A stretch of 64,000 nt of DNA, from assembly GCF_011044155.1 (NCBI RefSeq), contig NZ_CP049056.1:3228001-3292000 (forward strand), in the 5' to 3' direction. Position numbers and translations under genes: made by a program. The DNA is from Pikeienuella piscinae (GTDB lineage Bacteria > Pseudomonadota > Alphaproteobacteria > Rhodobacterales > Rhodobacteraceae). Under the pieces are notes generated by a model. It ran no database searches. It was not told where the DNA came from and saw nothing but the letters and a program-made list of their open reading frames with translations. Positions 1-7,407 of the stretch are shown here, piece by piece (the first letter of the stretch is position 1; each line of letters starts with the position of its first letter).

Positions 1-3000
1 GGCCTGCCCGAAGGCGCCGCCCTCTCCGCCGGGACCGATAATGGCGACGGGAGCTGGACCCTCGATCCCGCCGAGCTCCAAGGCCTGACGCTGACCCCGC
101 CGGCGGAGTTCGCGGGCCGCTTCGAGCTCACCGTCGAGACCGTCGCCGCCGACGGCGCCGCGGCGCCCGCCGTCGCGACCGCCGCGCTCGCCGTCGAGGT
201 GACCCCGGTCGCCGACGCGCCGAGCCTGACGCTGGCCGACGCCGCCGGGAGCGAGGACCAGCCGCTGGCGCTCGAGATCGCGGCGGTCTCGCCCGACGCG
301 GTCGCCGTCACGATCGCCGGCCTGCCCGAGGGCGCCGCCCTCTCCGCCGGGACCGACAATGGCGACGGGAGCTGGACCCTCGAGCCCGCCGAGCTCCAAG
401 GCCTGACGCTGACCCCGCCGGCGGATTTCGCGGGCCGCTTCGAGCTTGCGGTGACCGCCGTCGCGACCGACGGCGCCGATACCGCCCTCGCCGCCGGGAC
501 CATCGCCGTCGCCATCGCCCCCGTCGCCGACGCGCCGAGCCTCTCGGTCGCCCCGGCCGCGGGCGCCGAGGACCAGCCGATCGCGCTCGAGATCCAGGCC
601 GCCGCGACCGACGCGGACGGCTCCGAGACCCTCTCGATCGCCATCTCCGGCCTGCCCGAAGGCGCCGCCCTCTCCGCCGGGACCGATAATGGCGACGGGA
701 GCTGGACCCTCGATCCCGCCGAGCTCCAAGGCCTGACGCTGACCCCGCCGGCGGAGTTCGCGGGCCGCTTCGAGCTCACCGTCGAGACCGTCGCCGCCGA
801 CGGCGCCGCGGCGCCCGCCGTCGCGACCGCCGCGCTCGCCGTCGAGGTGACCCCGGTCGCCGACGCGCCGAGCCTGACGCTGGCCGACGCCGCCGGGAGC
901 GAGGACCAGCCGCTGGCGCTCGAGATCGCGGCGGTCTCGCCCGACGCGGTCGCCGTCACGATCGCCGGCCTGCCCGAGGGCGCCGCCCTCTCCGCCGGGA
1001 CCGACAATGGCGACGGGAGCTGGACCCTCGAGCCCGCCGAGCTCCAAGGCCTGACGCTGACCCCGCCGGCGGATTTCGCGGGCCGCTTCGAGCTTGCGGT
1101 GACCGCCGTCGCGACCGACGGCGCCGATACCGCCCTCGCCGCCGGGACCATCGCCGTCGCCATCGCCCCCGTCGCCGACGCGCCGAGCCTCTCGGTCGCC
1201 CCGGCCGCGGGCGCCGAGGACCAGCCGATCGCGCTCGAGATCCAGGCCGCCGCGACCGACGCGGACGGCTCCGAGACCCTCTCGATCGCCATCTCCGGCC
1301 TGCCCGAAGGCGCCGCCCTCTCCGCCGGGACCGATAATGGCGACGGGAGCTGGACCCTCGATCCCGCCGAGCTCCAAGGCCTGACGCTGACCCCGCCGGC
1401 GGAGTTCGCGGGCCGCTTCGAGCTCACCGTCGAGACCGTCGCCGCCGACGGCGCCGCGGCGCCCGCCGTCGCGACCGCCGCGCTCGCCGTCGAGGTGACC
1501 CCGGTCGCCGACGCGCCGAGCCTGACGCTGGCCGACGCCGCCGGGAGCGAGGACCAGCCGCTGGCGCTCGAGATCGCGGCGGTCTCGCCCGACGCGGTCG
1601 CCGTCACGATCGCCGGCCTGCCCGAGGGCGCCGCCCTCTCCGCCGGGACCGACAATGGCGACGGGAGCTGGACCCTCGAGCCCGCCGAGCTCCAAGGCCT
1701 GACGCTGACCCCGCCGGCGGATTTCGCGGGCCGCTTCGAGCTTGCGGTGACCGCCGTCGCGACCGACGGCGCCGATACCGCCCTCGCCGCCGGGACCATC
1801 GCCGTCGCCATCGCCCCCGTCGCCGACGCGCCGAGCCTCTCGGTCGCCCCGGCCGCGGGCGCCGAGGACCAGCCGATCGCGCTCGAGATCCAGGCCGCCG
1901 CGACCGACGCGGACGGCTCCGAGACCCTCTCGATCGCCATCTCCGGCCTGCCCGAAGGCGCCGCCCTCTCCGCCGGGACCGATAATGGCGACGGGAGCTG
2001 GACCCTCGATCCCGCCGAGCTCCAAGGCCTGACGCTGACCCCGCCGGCGGAGTTCGCGGGCCGCTTCGAGCTCACCGTCGAGACCGTCGCCGCCGACGGC
2101 GCCGCGGCGCCCGCCGTCGCGACCGCCGCGCTCGCCGTCGAGGTGACCCCGGTCGCCGACGCGCCGAGCCTGACGCTGGCCGACGCCGCCGGGAGCGAGG
2201 ACCAGCCGCTGGCGCTCGAGATCGCGGCGGTCTCGCCCGACGCGGTCGCCGTCACGATCGCCGGCCTGCCCGAGGGCGCCGCCCTCTCCGCCGGGACCGA
2301 CAATGGCGACGGGAGCTGGACCCTCGAGCCCGCCGAGCTCCAAGGCCTGACGCTGACCCCGCCGGCGGATTTCGCGGGCCGCTTCGAGCTTGCGGTGACC
2401 GCCGTCGCGACCGACGGCGCCGATACCGCCCTCGCCGCCGGGACCATCGCCGTCGCCATCGCCCCCGTCGCCGACGCGCCGAGCCTCTCGGTCGCCCCGG
2501 CCGCGGGCGCCGAGGACCAGCCGATCGCGCTCGAGATCCAGGCCGCCGCGACCGACGCGGACGGCTCCGAGACCCTCTCGATCGCCATCTCCGGCCTGCC
2601 CGAAGGCGCCGCCCTCTCCGCCGGGACCGATAATGGCGACGGGAGCTGGACCCTCGATCCCGCCGAGCTCCAAGGCCTGACGCTGACCCCGCCGGCGGAG
2701 TTCGCGGGCCGCTTCGAGCTCACCGTCGAGACCGTCGCCGCCGACGGCGCCGCGGCGCCCGCCGTCGCGACCGCCGCGCTCGCCGTCGAGGTGACCCCGG
2801 TCGCCGACGCGCCGAGCCTGACGCTGGCCGACGCCGCCGGGAGCGAGGACCAGCCGCTGGCGCTCGAGATCGCGGCGGTCTCGCCCGACGCGGTCGCCGT
2901 CACGATCGCCGGCCTGCCCGAGGGCGCCGCCCTCTCCGCCGGGACCGACAATGGCGACGGGAGCTGGACCCTCGAGCCCGCCGAGCTCCAAGGCCTGACG

Positions 3001-4125
3001 CTGACCCCGCCGGCGGATTTCGCGGGCCGCTTCGAGCTTGCGGTGACCGCCGTCGCGACCGACGGCGCCGATACCGCCCTCGCCGCCGGGACCATCGCCG
3101 TCGCCATCGCCCCCGTCGCCGACGCGCCGAGCCTCTCGGTCGCCCCGGCCGCGGGCGCCGAGGACCAGCCGATCGCGCTCGAGATCCAGGCCGCCGCGAC
3201 CGACGCGGACGGCTCCGAGACCCTCTCGATCGCCATCTCCGGCCTGCCCGAAGGCGCCGCCCTCTCCGCCGGGACCGATAATGGCGACGGGAGCTGGACC
3301 CTCGATCCCGCCGAGCTCCAAGGCCTGACGCTGACCCCGCCGGCGGAGTTCGCGGGCCGCTTCGAGCTCACCGTCGAGACCGTCGCCGCCGACGGCGCCG
3401 CGGCGCCCGCCGTCGCGACCGCCGCGCTCGCCGTCGAGGTGACCCCGGTCGCCGACGCGCCGAGCCTGACGCTGGCCGACGCCGCCGGGAGCGAGGACCA
3501 GCCGCTGGCGCTCGAGATCGCGGCGGTCTCGCCCGACGCGGTCGCCGTCACGATCGCCGGCCTGCCCGAGGGCGCCGCCCTCTCCGCCGGGACCGACAAT
3601 GGCGACGGGAGCTGGACCCTCGAGCCCGCCGAGCTCCAAGGCCTGACGCTGACCCCGCCGGCGGATTTCGCGGGCCGCTTCGAGCTTGCGGTGACCGCCG
3701 TCGCGACCGACGGCGCCGATACCGCCCTCGCCGCCGGGACCATCGCCGTCGCCATCGCCCCCGTCGCCGACGCGCCGAGCCTCTCGGTCGCCCCGGCCGC
3801 GGGCGCCGAGGACCAGCCGATCGCGCTCGAGATCCAGGCCGCCGCGACCGACGCGGACGGCTCCGAGACCCTCTCGATCGCCATCTCCGGCCTGCCCGAA
3901 GGCGCCGCCCTCTCCGCCGGGACCGATAATGGCGACGGGAGCTGGACCCTCGATCCCGCCGAGCTCCAAGGCCTGACGCTGACCCCGCCGGCGGAGTTCG
4001 CGGGCCGCTTCGAGCTCACCGTCGAGACCGTCGCCGCCGACGGCGCCGCGGCGCCCGCCGTCGCGACCGCCGCGCTCGCCGTCGAGGTGACCCCGGTCGC
4101 CGACGCGCCGAGCCTGACGCTGGCC
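1..4125 (+). repeat. Tandem 648-bp coding repeat, about 6.4 copies
   Basis: The 12-mer ggcctgcccgaa recurs at 1, 649, 1297, 1945, 2593, 3241 and 3889, giving an exact 648-bp period. The copies look identical at nucleotide level wherever I compared them, including silent positions. Identity stops at about 4125. Each unit contains two diverged half-units of 315 and 333 bp that share a near-identical core. The array enters from outside the window, so the real copy number is unknown. Confidence 0.95.
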
Positions 4126-4251
4126 CTCGGTGAAGGCGCGCCCGGCGAGGGGGGGGCAGCGTCGAGAACGATTTCGTGGAAGATGGGAGTCAGAGCCACT
4201 CCGGCACATCGAGTGACGACGTGTTCGTCGTCGGTCGCGATCTGTTCATGA
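1..4251 (+). CDS. Giant repeat adhesin, internal part (5' end outside window, frameshifted 3' end)
   Basis: The frame is open from the first base, so the true start lies upstream of the window. The product is almost entirely a 216-residue unit repeated head to tail. Each unit holds two related beta-sandwich modules of about 105 and 111 residues, both containing GLPEGAALSAGTDNGDGSWT and an acidic EDQP near the start. Such cadherin/Ig-like modules are typical of large type I-secreted surface adhesins of the BapA/LapA kind, which act in attachment and biofilm. After the last repeat (about 4125) the frame runs 42 unrelated residues to a stop at 4251. The adhesin frame continues at 4176-5537 in another phase, so this stop probably reflects a one-base change in the G run at 4149-4156. 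No secretion genes are in the window. The adhesin class is inferred; the repeats are directly visible. Confidence 0.8.
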   Translation, partial: GLPEGAALSAGTDNGDGSWTLDPAELQGLTLTPPAEFAGRFELTVETVAADGAAAPAVATAALAVEVTPVADAPSLTLADAAGSEDQPLALEIAAVSPDAVAVTIAGLPEGAALSAGTDNGDGSWTLEPAELQGLTLTPPADFAGRFELAVTAVATDGADTALAAGTIAVAIAPVADAPSLSVAPAAGAEDQPIALEIQAAATDADGSETLSIAISGLPEGAALSAGTDNGDGSWTLDPAELQGLTLTPPAEFAGRFELTVETVAADGAAAPAVATAALAVEVTPVADAPSLTLADAAGSEDQPLALEIAAVSPDAVAVTIAGLPEGAALSAGTDNGDGSWTLEPAELQGLTLTPPADFAGRFELAVTAVATDGADTALAAGTIAVAIAPVADAPSLSVAPAAGAEDQPIALEIQAAATDADGSETLSIAISGLPEGAALSAGTDNGDGSWTLDPAELQGLTLTPPAEFAGRFELTVETVAADGAAAPAVATAALAVEVTPVADAPSLTLADAAGSEDQPLALEIAAVSPDAVAVTIAGLPEGAALSAGTDNGDGSWTLEPAELQGLTLTPPADFAGRFELAVTAVATDGADTALAAGTIAVAIAPVADAPSLSVAPAAGAEDQPIALEIQAAATDADGSETLSIAISGLPEGAALSAGTDNGDGSWTLDPAELQGLTLTPPAEFAGRFELTVETVAADGAAAPAVATAALAVEVTPVADAPSLTLADAAGSEDQPLALEIAAVSPDAVAVTIAGLPEGAALSAGTDNGDGSWTLEPAELQGLTLTPPADFAGRFELAVTAVATDGADTALAAGTIAVAIAPVADAPSLSVAPAAGAEDQPIALEIQAAATDADGSETLSIAISGLPEGAALSAGTDNGDGSWTLDPAELQGLTLTPPAEFAGRFELTVETVAADGAAAPAVATAALAVEVTPVADAPSLTLADAAGSEDQPLALEIAAVSPDAVAVTIAGLPEGAALSAGTDNGDGSWTLEPAELQGLTLTPPADFAGRFELAVTAVATDGADTALAAGTIAVAIAPVADAPSLSVAPAAGAEDQPIALEIQAAATDADGSETLSIAISGLPEGAALSAGTDNGDGSWTLDPAELQGLTLTPPAEFAGRFELTVETVAADGAAAPAVATAALAVEVTPVADAPSLTLADAAGSEDQPLALEIAAVSPDAVAVTIAGLPEGAALSAGTDNGDGSWTLEPAELQGLTLTPPADFAGRFELAVTAVATDGADTALAAGTIAVAIAPVADAPSLSVAPAAGAEDQPIALEIQAAATDADGSETLSIAISGLPEGAALSAGTDNGDGSWTLDPAELQGLTLTPPAEFAGRFELTVETVAADGAAAPAVATAALAVEVTPVADAPSLTLALGEGAPGEGGAASRTISWKMGVRATPAHRVTTCSSSVAICS
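4149..4156 (+). other. G8 homopolymer at the adhesin frameshift
   Basis: Upstream codons read Glu-Gly-Gly into this run; the downstream adhesin frame resumes as Gly-Ser-Val-Glu-Asn-Asp-Phe. Nine (or six) G residues would join both frames into one protein ending at 5537. The cause may be a sequencing or assembly error, a fixed mutation, or slipped-strand phase variation. Confidence 0.75.
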
Positions 4252-5537
4252 ATGAAAACTTCAATATGCAGAACGGCGACGACATTCTGACGATCGATGG
4301 CGATACGTTCAACGGCAACAACCTGAACCTGGGGCCAGGCGACGATTATCTTACGCTCGGCGGAGACGCCCGCGGCTACACCGCCGTGAATGGCGCAAGC
4401 GGCGAAGACGTCCTCGCCTTCACCAAGGGGTCGGGTTCGTTCATCATATACAACTTCACGAATAATCAGGGGCGTATCAACACGCAGATATTCGACCTGG
4501 ACACGTTCCGGACGATCTCCGTGAACAATGTCGAGGCCATCGCGTTCGGCGACGGCGTGATCGTCGGCGATGCGTCGCTGGTGAGGGATGCCGGGGGAAG
4601 CGCGACCGAGTATGCGCTCGACATCGGCGCGGCCCTGGCTGATGTGGATGGGTCTGAAACGCTGAGCGTCCTCGTTTCCGGCCTGCCCGAGGGCGCCGCC
4701 CTCTCCGCCGGGACCGACAATGGCGACGGGAGCTGGACCCTCGATCCCGCCGAGTTCCAAGGCCTGACGCTGACGACCGCCGGGGACGACCCATATGAGC
4801 TGACGATCACGGCGACCTCCACCGAATCGAACGGTTCGACAAGGAGCGTCAGCGTCTCTGTCGAGCCGGGACAGAACGCCTCGTCCCAGCTGCTGGATCT
4901 TGGCGTTTCCGCCAGCGGACTGGAGGACACCGCCATACCGCTGCCGATCGCCCTTGGCGCGCTCTCCTCCAATCAGACTGCGGAGGTGACCGTGACCGGC
5001 CTGACGGAAGGGATGAGCCTTTCCGCAGGGATCGACAACGGCGACGGATCGGTCTCTCTTTCGGCCGCCGAGCTTGAAGGGCTGACCCTGACCTCTGCTG
5101 AACCGGGAAGCGCGCTGCTAGAGATTTCGGCGACGGTCACCGACTCCGCCACGGGCGAGGTCACCAGCGCCTCCGCGGAATTGCCGGTAGAGGCGCTCGA
5201 CGCGCCGGATGTGACGCTCGACATCCCCGACGTATCGGGAGTCCAGTCCGCGCCGGTTCCGCTTTCCATCAGTCTAGCGGATCTCGCCGCGACCGAAGAG
5301 GCCATCTTCACGATCGACGGCTTGGACGAGGGCGCGACGCTTAGCGCAGGGTCGCTGAACCCCGACGGGACCTACACGCTGGACGTCGAAGACCTGGTCG
5401 GGCTGACCCTCACCACGCCGAATCCTGAGGACATGGAGTTGGAGGTCACCGCCACGGTCACCGATCTCGAAACCGGCGCGACGTCCGAGGCGACCGAACT
5501 CGTCGATGTCGACATCATACCTTTGACTGGGCTCTGA
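4176..5537 (+). CDS. C-terminal region of the giant adhesin (out of phase with the repeat array)
   Basis: No ribosome binding site is evident near the nominal GTG start at 4176. The same frame is open upstream to about 4140, so this is best read as the 3' end of the adhesin gene. Residues 1-115 are rich in Gly, Asn and Asp with short NGDDILTIDGD-like stretches, resembling a calcium-binding RTX-like beta-roll. Three diverged copies of the repeat module follow (cores GLPEGAALSAG, GLTEGMSLSAG and GLDEGATLSAG). The end is acidic and finishes in a short hydrophobic tail, as expected for a C-terminal type I secretion signal, though no signal can be proven by eye. The first of the three modules is nearly identical in DNA to the upstream array. 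Confidence 0.7.
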   Translation: MEDGSQSHSGTSSDDVFVVGRDLFMNENFNMQNGDDILTIDGDTFNGNNLNLGPGDDYLTLGGDARGYTAVNGASGEDVLAFTKGSGSFIIYNFTNNQGRINTQIFDLDTFRTISVNNVEAIAFGDGVIVGDASLVRDAGGSATEYALDIGAALADVDGSETLSVLVSGLPEGAALSAGTDNGDGSWTLDPAEFQGLTLTTAGDDPYELTITATSTESNGSTRSVSVSVEPGQNASSQLLDLGVSASGLEDTAIPLPIALGALSSNQTAEVTVTGLTEGMSLSAGIDNGDGSVSLSAAELEGLTLTSAEPGSALLEISATVTDSATGEVTSASAELPVEALDAPDVTLDIPDVSGVQSAPVPLSISLADLAATEEAIFTIDGLDEGATLSAGSLNPDGTYTLDVEDLVGLTLTTPNPEDMELEVTATVTDLETGATSEATELVDVDIIPLTGL

Positions 5538-5548
5538 TGCCGAGTAAC

Positions 5549-5560
5549 TGTGAGTTCACA
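5549..5560. promoter_or_regulatory. Short palindrome upstream of the CheB-like gene
   Basis: TGTGA and TCACA flank a 2-base centre, between the adhesin stop and the next gene. The arms resemble CRP half-sites, but CRP needs a 6-base spacer. It may be an operator or chance. Confidence 0.2.
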
Positions 5561-5589
5561 TTCGCGGTCGGCCGAGGAGCGACAAATCG

Positions 5590-6636
5590 ATGAAGCAGGC
5601 ATCGTCAACCGTTCGAAACGCGCAGGACCGCCCCCATCCTGTGCATCTGCTGATCTGCGACGACTCCATCTTCATGCGTATGGCGATTCGGACGCTCTGC
5701 GAGGAGGACCCGCGCATTGTCGTGATTGGGGAAGCCAGGGATGGCGCGGAGGCGATCGAGGCTGTCCGCACGCTGCAGCCGGATGTCGTCACCATGGATG
5801 TCGACATGCCGGGCGTCGACGGCGCCTCCGCGACGGAGCGGATCGTGCGCGAAAGCGAAATCCCGGTCATCATGCTCAGCGGCATCAACCGCAGCCGGAG
5901 CGCGCTGACCGACCATCTGCTCGAGTGCGGCGCCGTGGACGTGATATGGAAATCCGCGTCGATGATGGACATTGATATCGGCGGTGTCGCGCAGACCATC
6001 ATCGAGAAGGTGCTGTTCTGGGGACAGAAGCCGGCGAATCCGGGCCCCTATCCGGCCGGCGATCCACAAGACGGCGCGCAGGCGCATGACGTCGTGCTGC
6101 TGTCGCTTGGCGATGGTGGGCCGCACGCCGTCGCGGCCGCGCTCGGCGAACCGGTCGCCGGAACCGCGCCCATCATTGTGGCTGCGGATATTCCGATGGC
6201 CTGCATGGATGGATTCATGAGGCGCCTTGGCAGGGTGACCGGCCTTCCCGTGACGCATGTCGAGGACGGAACGGCGCTTCACCACGACAACATATACGTC
6301 GTCCCCGGGACCGCTCGGCTTCGTCTTAAGCGAGAGGGCGACGAAATGTCGTTCCATCCGGACCCGGCGGCGGCTCCGCTTTCGAACAACTCGGCTTTTT
6401 CCACGACCCAGGTGATGCTGGCCAACGCAGGGATGACGGCGCTGATCGTCCTGTTGTCCGGAGGGCGGCCCACGATGCAGGCGATGAAACTTTCCGCAGC
6501 GAGGGGCGCGCGCATTCTGGTGCAGTCGCCGGATACCTGCGTCTCGTCGGCGGGGTTCGCCGAGGTCTTGGCGGACGTCGAAAGCGCGAAGGCGGCGACG
6601 CCGGGGGAGATCAGACGCATCCTGGGGATGAGATGA
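5590..6636 (+). CDS. CheB-like receiver protein with degenerate methylesterase domain
   Basis: Residues about 18-140 form a receiver domain: acidic pair D24/D25, phospho-acceptor D70 (TMDVDMPG), S97 and K121. Residues about 165-345 align with the CheB methylesterase fold, but all three catalytic residues appear lost. The serine motif GASTGG reads SLGDGG (Gly at the Ser position, residue 174), QHMP reads ADIP (Asp at the His position, residue 200), and the catalytic Asp region reads LSGGRPT with no Asp. CheB normally demethylates chemoreceptors, so this protein probably does not, and may act as a phosphorylation-controlled partner protein. A GAGGAG sequence lies about 9 bases upstream of the ATG. 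The HPt gene overlaps its stop by 4 bases. No cheR, cheA or chemoreceptor gene is nearby. Fold assignment is confident; loss of catalysis is inferred from alignment by eye. Confidence 0.8.
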   Translation: MKQASSTVRNAQDRPHPVHLLICDDSIFMRMAIRTLCEEDPRIVVIGEARDGAEAIEAVRTLQPDVVTMDVDMPGVDGASATERIVRESEIPVIMLSGINRSRSALTDHLLECGAVDVIWKSASMMDIDIGGVAQTIIEKVLFWGQKPANPGPYPAGDPQDGAQAHDVVLLSLGDGGPHAVAAALGEPVAGTAPIIVAADIPMACMDGFMRRLGRVTGLPVTHVEDGTALHHDNIYVVPGTARLRLKREGDEMSFHPDPAAAPLSNNSAFSTTQVMLANAGMTALIVLLSGGRPTMQAMKLSAARGARILVQSPDTCVSSAGFAEVLADVESAKAATPGEIRRILGMR

Positions 6637-6971
6637 GCGGCGACCGGGCCGAAGGCGTCTCGCGGCTGAAGGAAAAGCTCCTCGAACTGCGGTGGGCCTA
6701 TATGGCGGGCATGCCGCGGCGCCTCGAGCGGCTATGCGCGCTATGGACGGATTACGAGGCGACGGGCGGCGAGGCGGGGCTGGACGAAATCCTGAGGGAA
6801 ACCCACAAGATCGCCGGCACCGCGACGATGTACGGCCTGGCCGATCTCGGGTCGATCGCCCGAGAAATAGAGGATCGCCTGCTCGATTTGCAACGAGACG
6901 GCGCGCAGGTTGTTCCCGATGAGCTTTCCGCCGCCATGGCGCGATTTCTGAACTGGCGATCGGAGGACTGA
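6633..6971 (+). CDS. Histidine phosphotransfer (HPt) domain protein
   Basis: A 112-residue, all-helical single-domain protein. The phosphorylatable histidine is H58 in RETHKIAGTATMYGL, a typical HPt box. HPt proteins carry phosphate between hybrid kinases and receiver proteins. Its ATG overlaps the stop of the CheB-like gene (ATGA), so the two are translationally coupled and probably work together. The convergent hybrid kinase at 7408-9900 ends in two receiver domains and lacks its own HPt, making this protein a natural relay partner. That link is inferred from context. Confidence 0.85.
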   Translation: MSGDRAEGVSRLKEKLLELRWAYMAGMPRRLERLCALWTDYEATGGEAGLDEILRETHKIAGTATMYGLADLGSIAREIEDRLLDLQRDGAQVVPDELSAAMARFLNWRSED

Positions 6972-6990
6972 CTCTGCCGATTCGCGGGGA

Positions 6991-7013
6991 TTGCTCCATC
7001 GCGGCTTGAGCAA
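6991..7013. terminator. Weak hairpin between convergent genes
   Basis: Inverted repeat TTGCTC / GAGCAA with an 11-base loop, in the 49-bp gap between the HPt stop and the response regulator stop. There is no T tract, so terminator function is only possible. Confidence 0.25.
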
Positions 7014-7020
7014 CCGCCGC

Positions 7021-7395
7021 CTATGACGAAATGTGGGCCTTGGCCTGCTCCGCAAGCGTCATCGGGTCAAAAGGTTTCGCGATCACGCCCGCGGCGCCGA
7101 GCGACACATAGCGATCGACCTCGTAGGCCTGTGTCCGGGCGGTCACGAACACCACCGGCGCGCTAACCTCAGTCACTTCGCGACGCAGTCGCGTCAGCGT
7201 CTCCGGGCCATCCATGCCGGGCATCATGACATCAAGGAGAATCAGGTCCGGGCGCCAGGCGCGGGCCTCCTTCAACGCCTCGGCGCCGGAAGCGCAGGTC
7301 CTGACGTCGAGTTCCGGGTCCAGTTGAAGAGACATCTCGGCGACCTGCCGGATATCTTCTTCATCGTCTACATACATGACTTTCACGGTGCTCAT
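7021..7395 (-). CDS. Single-domain response regulator (CheY-like)
   Basis: A 124-residue stand-alone receiver domain with the full set of signature residues: D10/D11/E12, phospho-acceptor D55 (LLDVMMPGMDG), T85 and K107 (AKPFDP). It has no output domain, so it should act by protein interaction or as a phosphate sink. It lies 12 bases downstream of the hybrid kinase stop on the same strand and is very likely co-transcribed with it. Confidence 0.9.
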   Translation of the reverse strand: MSTVKVMYVDDEEDIRQVAEMSLQLDPELDVRTCASGAEALKEARAWRPDLILLDVMMPGMDGPETLTRLRREVTEVSAPVVFVTARTQAYEVDRYVSLGAAGVIAKPFDPMTLAEQAKAHISS

Positions 7396-7407
7396 ATCTC
7401 GCCTCGA

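Noticed and set aside
1-4125. CRISPR array as an explanation for the regular repeat.
   Set aside because: The period is 648 bp, the whole unit is coding and there are no unique spacers.
199-4251. A separate protein starting at the GTG at 199.
   Set aside because: The frame is open from base 1 and the GTG lies inside a repeat unit, as it does in each later unit; the true start is upstream of the window.
5549-5560. Possible CRP/FNR-type operator TGTGA-TCACA.
   Set aside because: The spacer is 2 bases, not 6, so it is not a normal CRP or FNR site; kept only as a weak palindrome.
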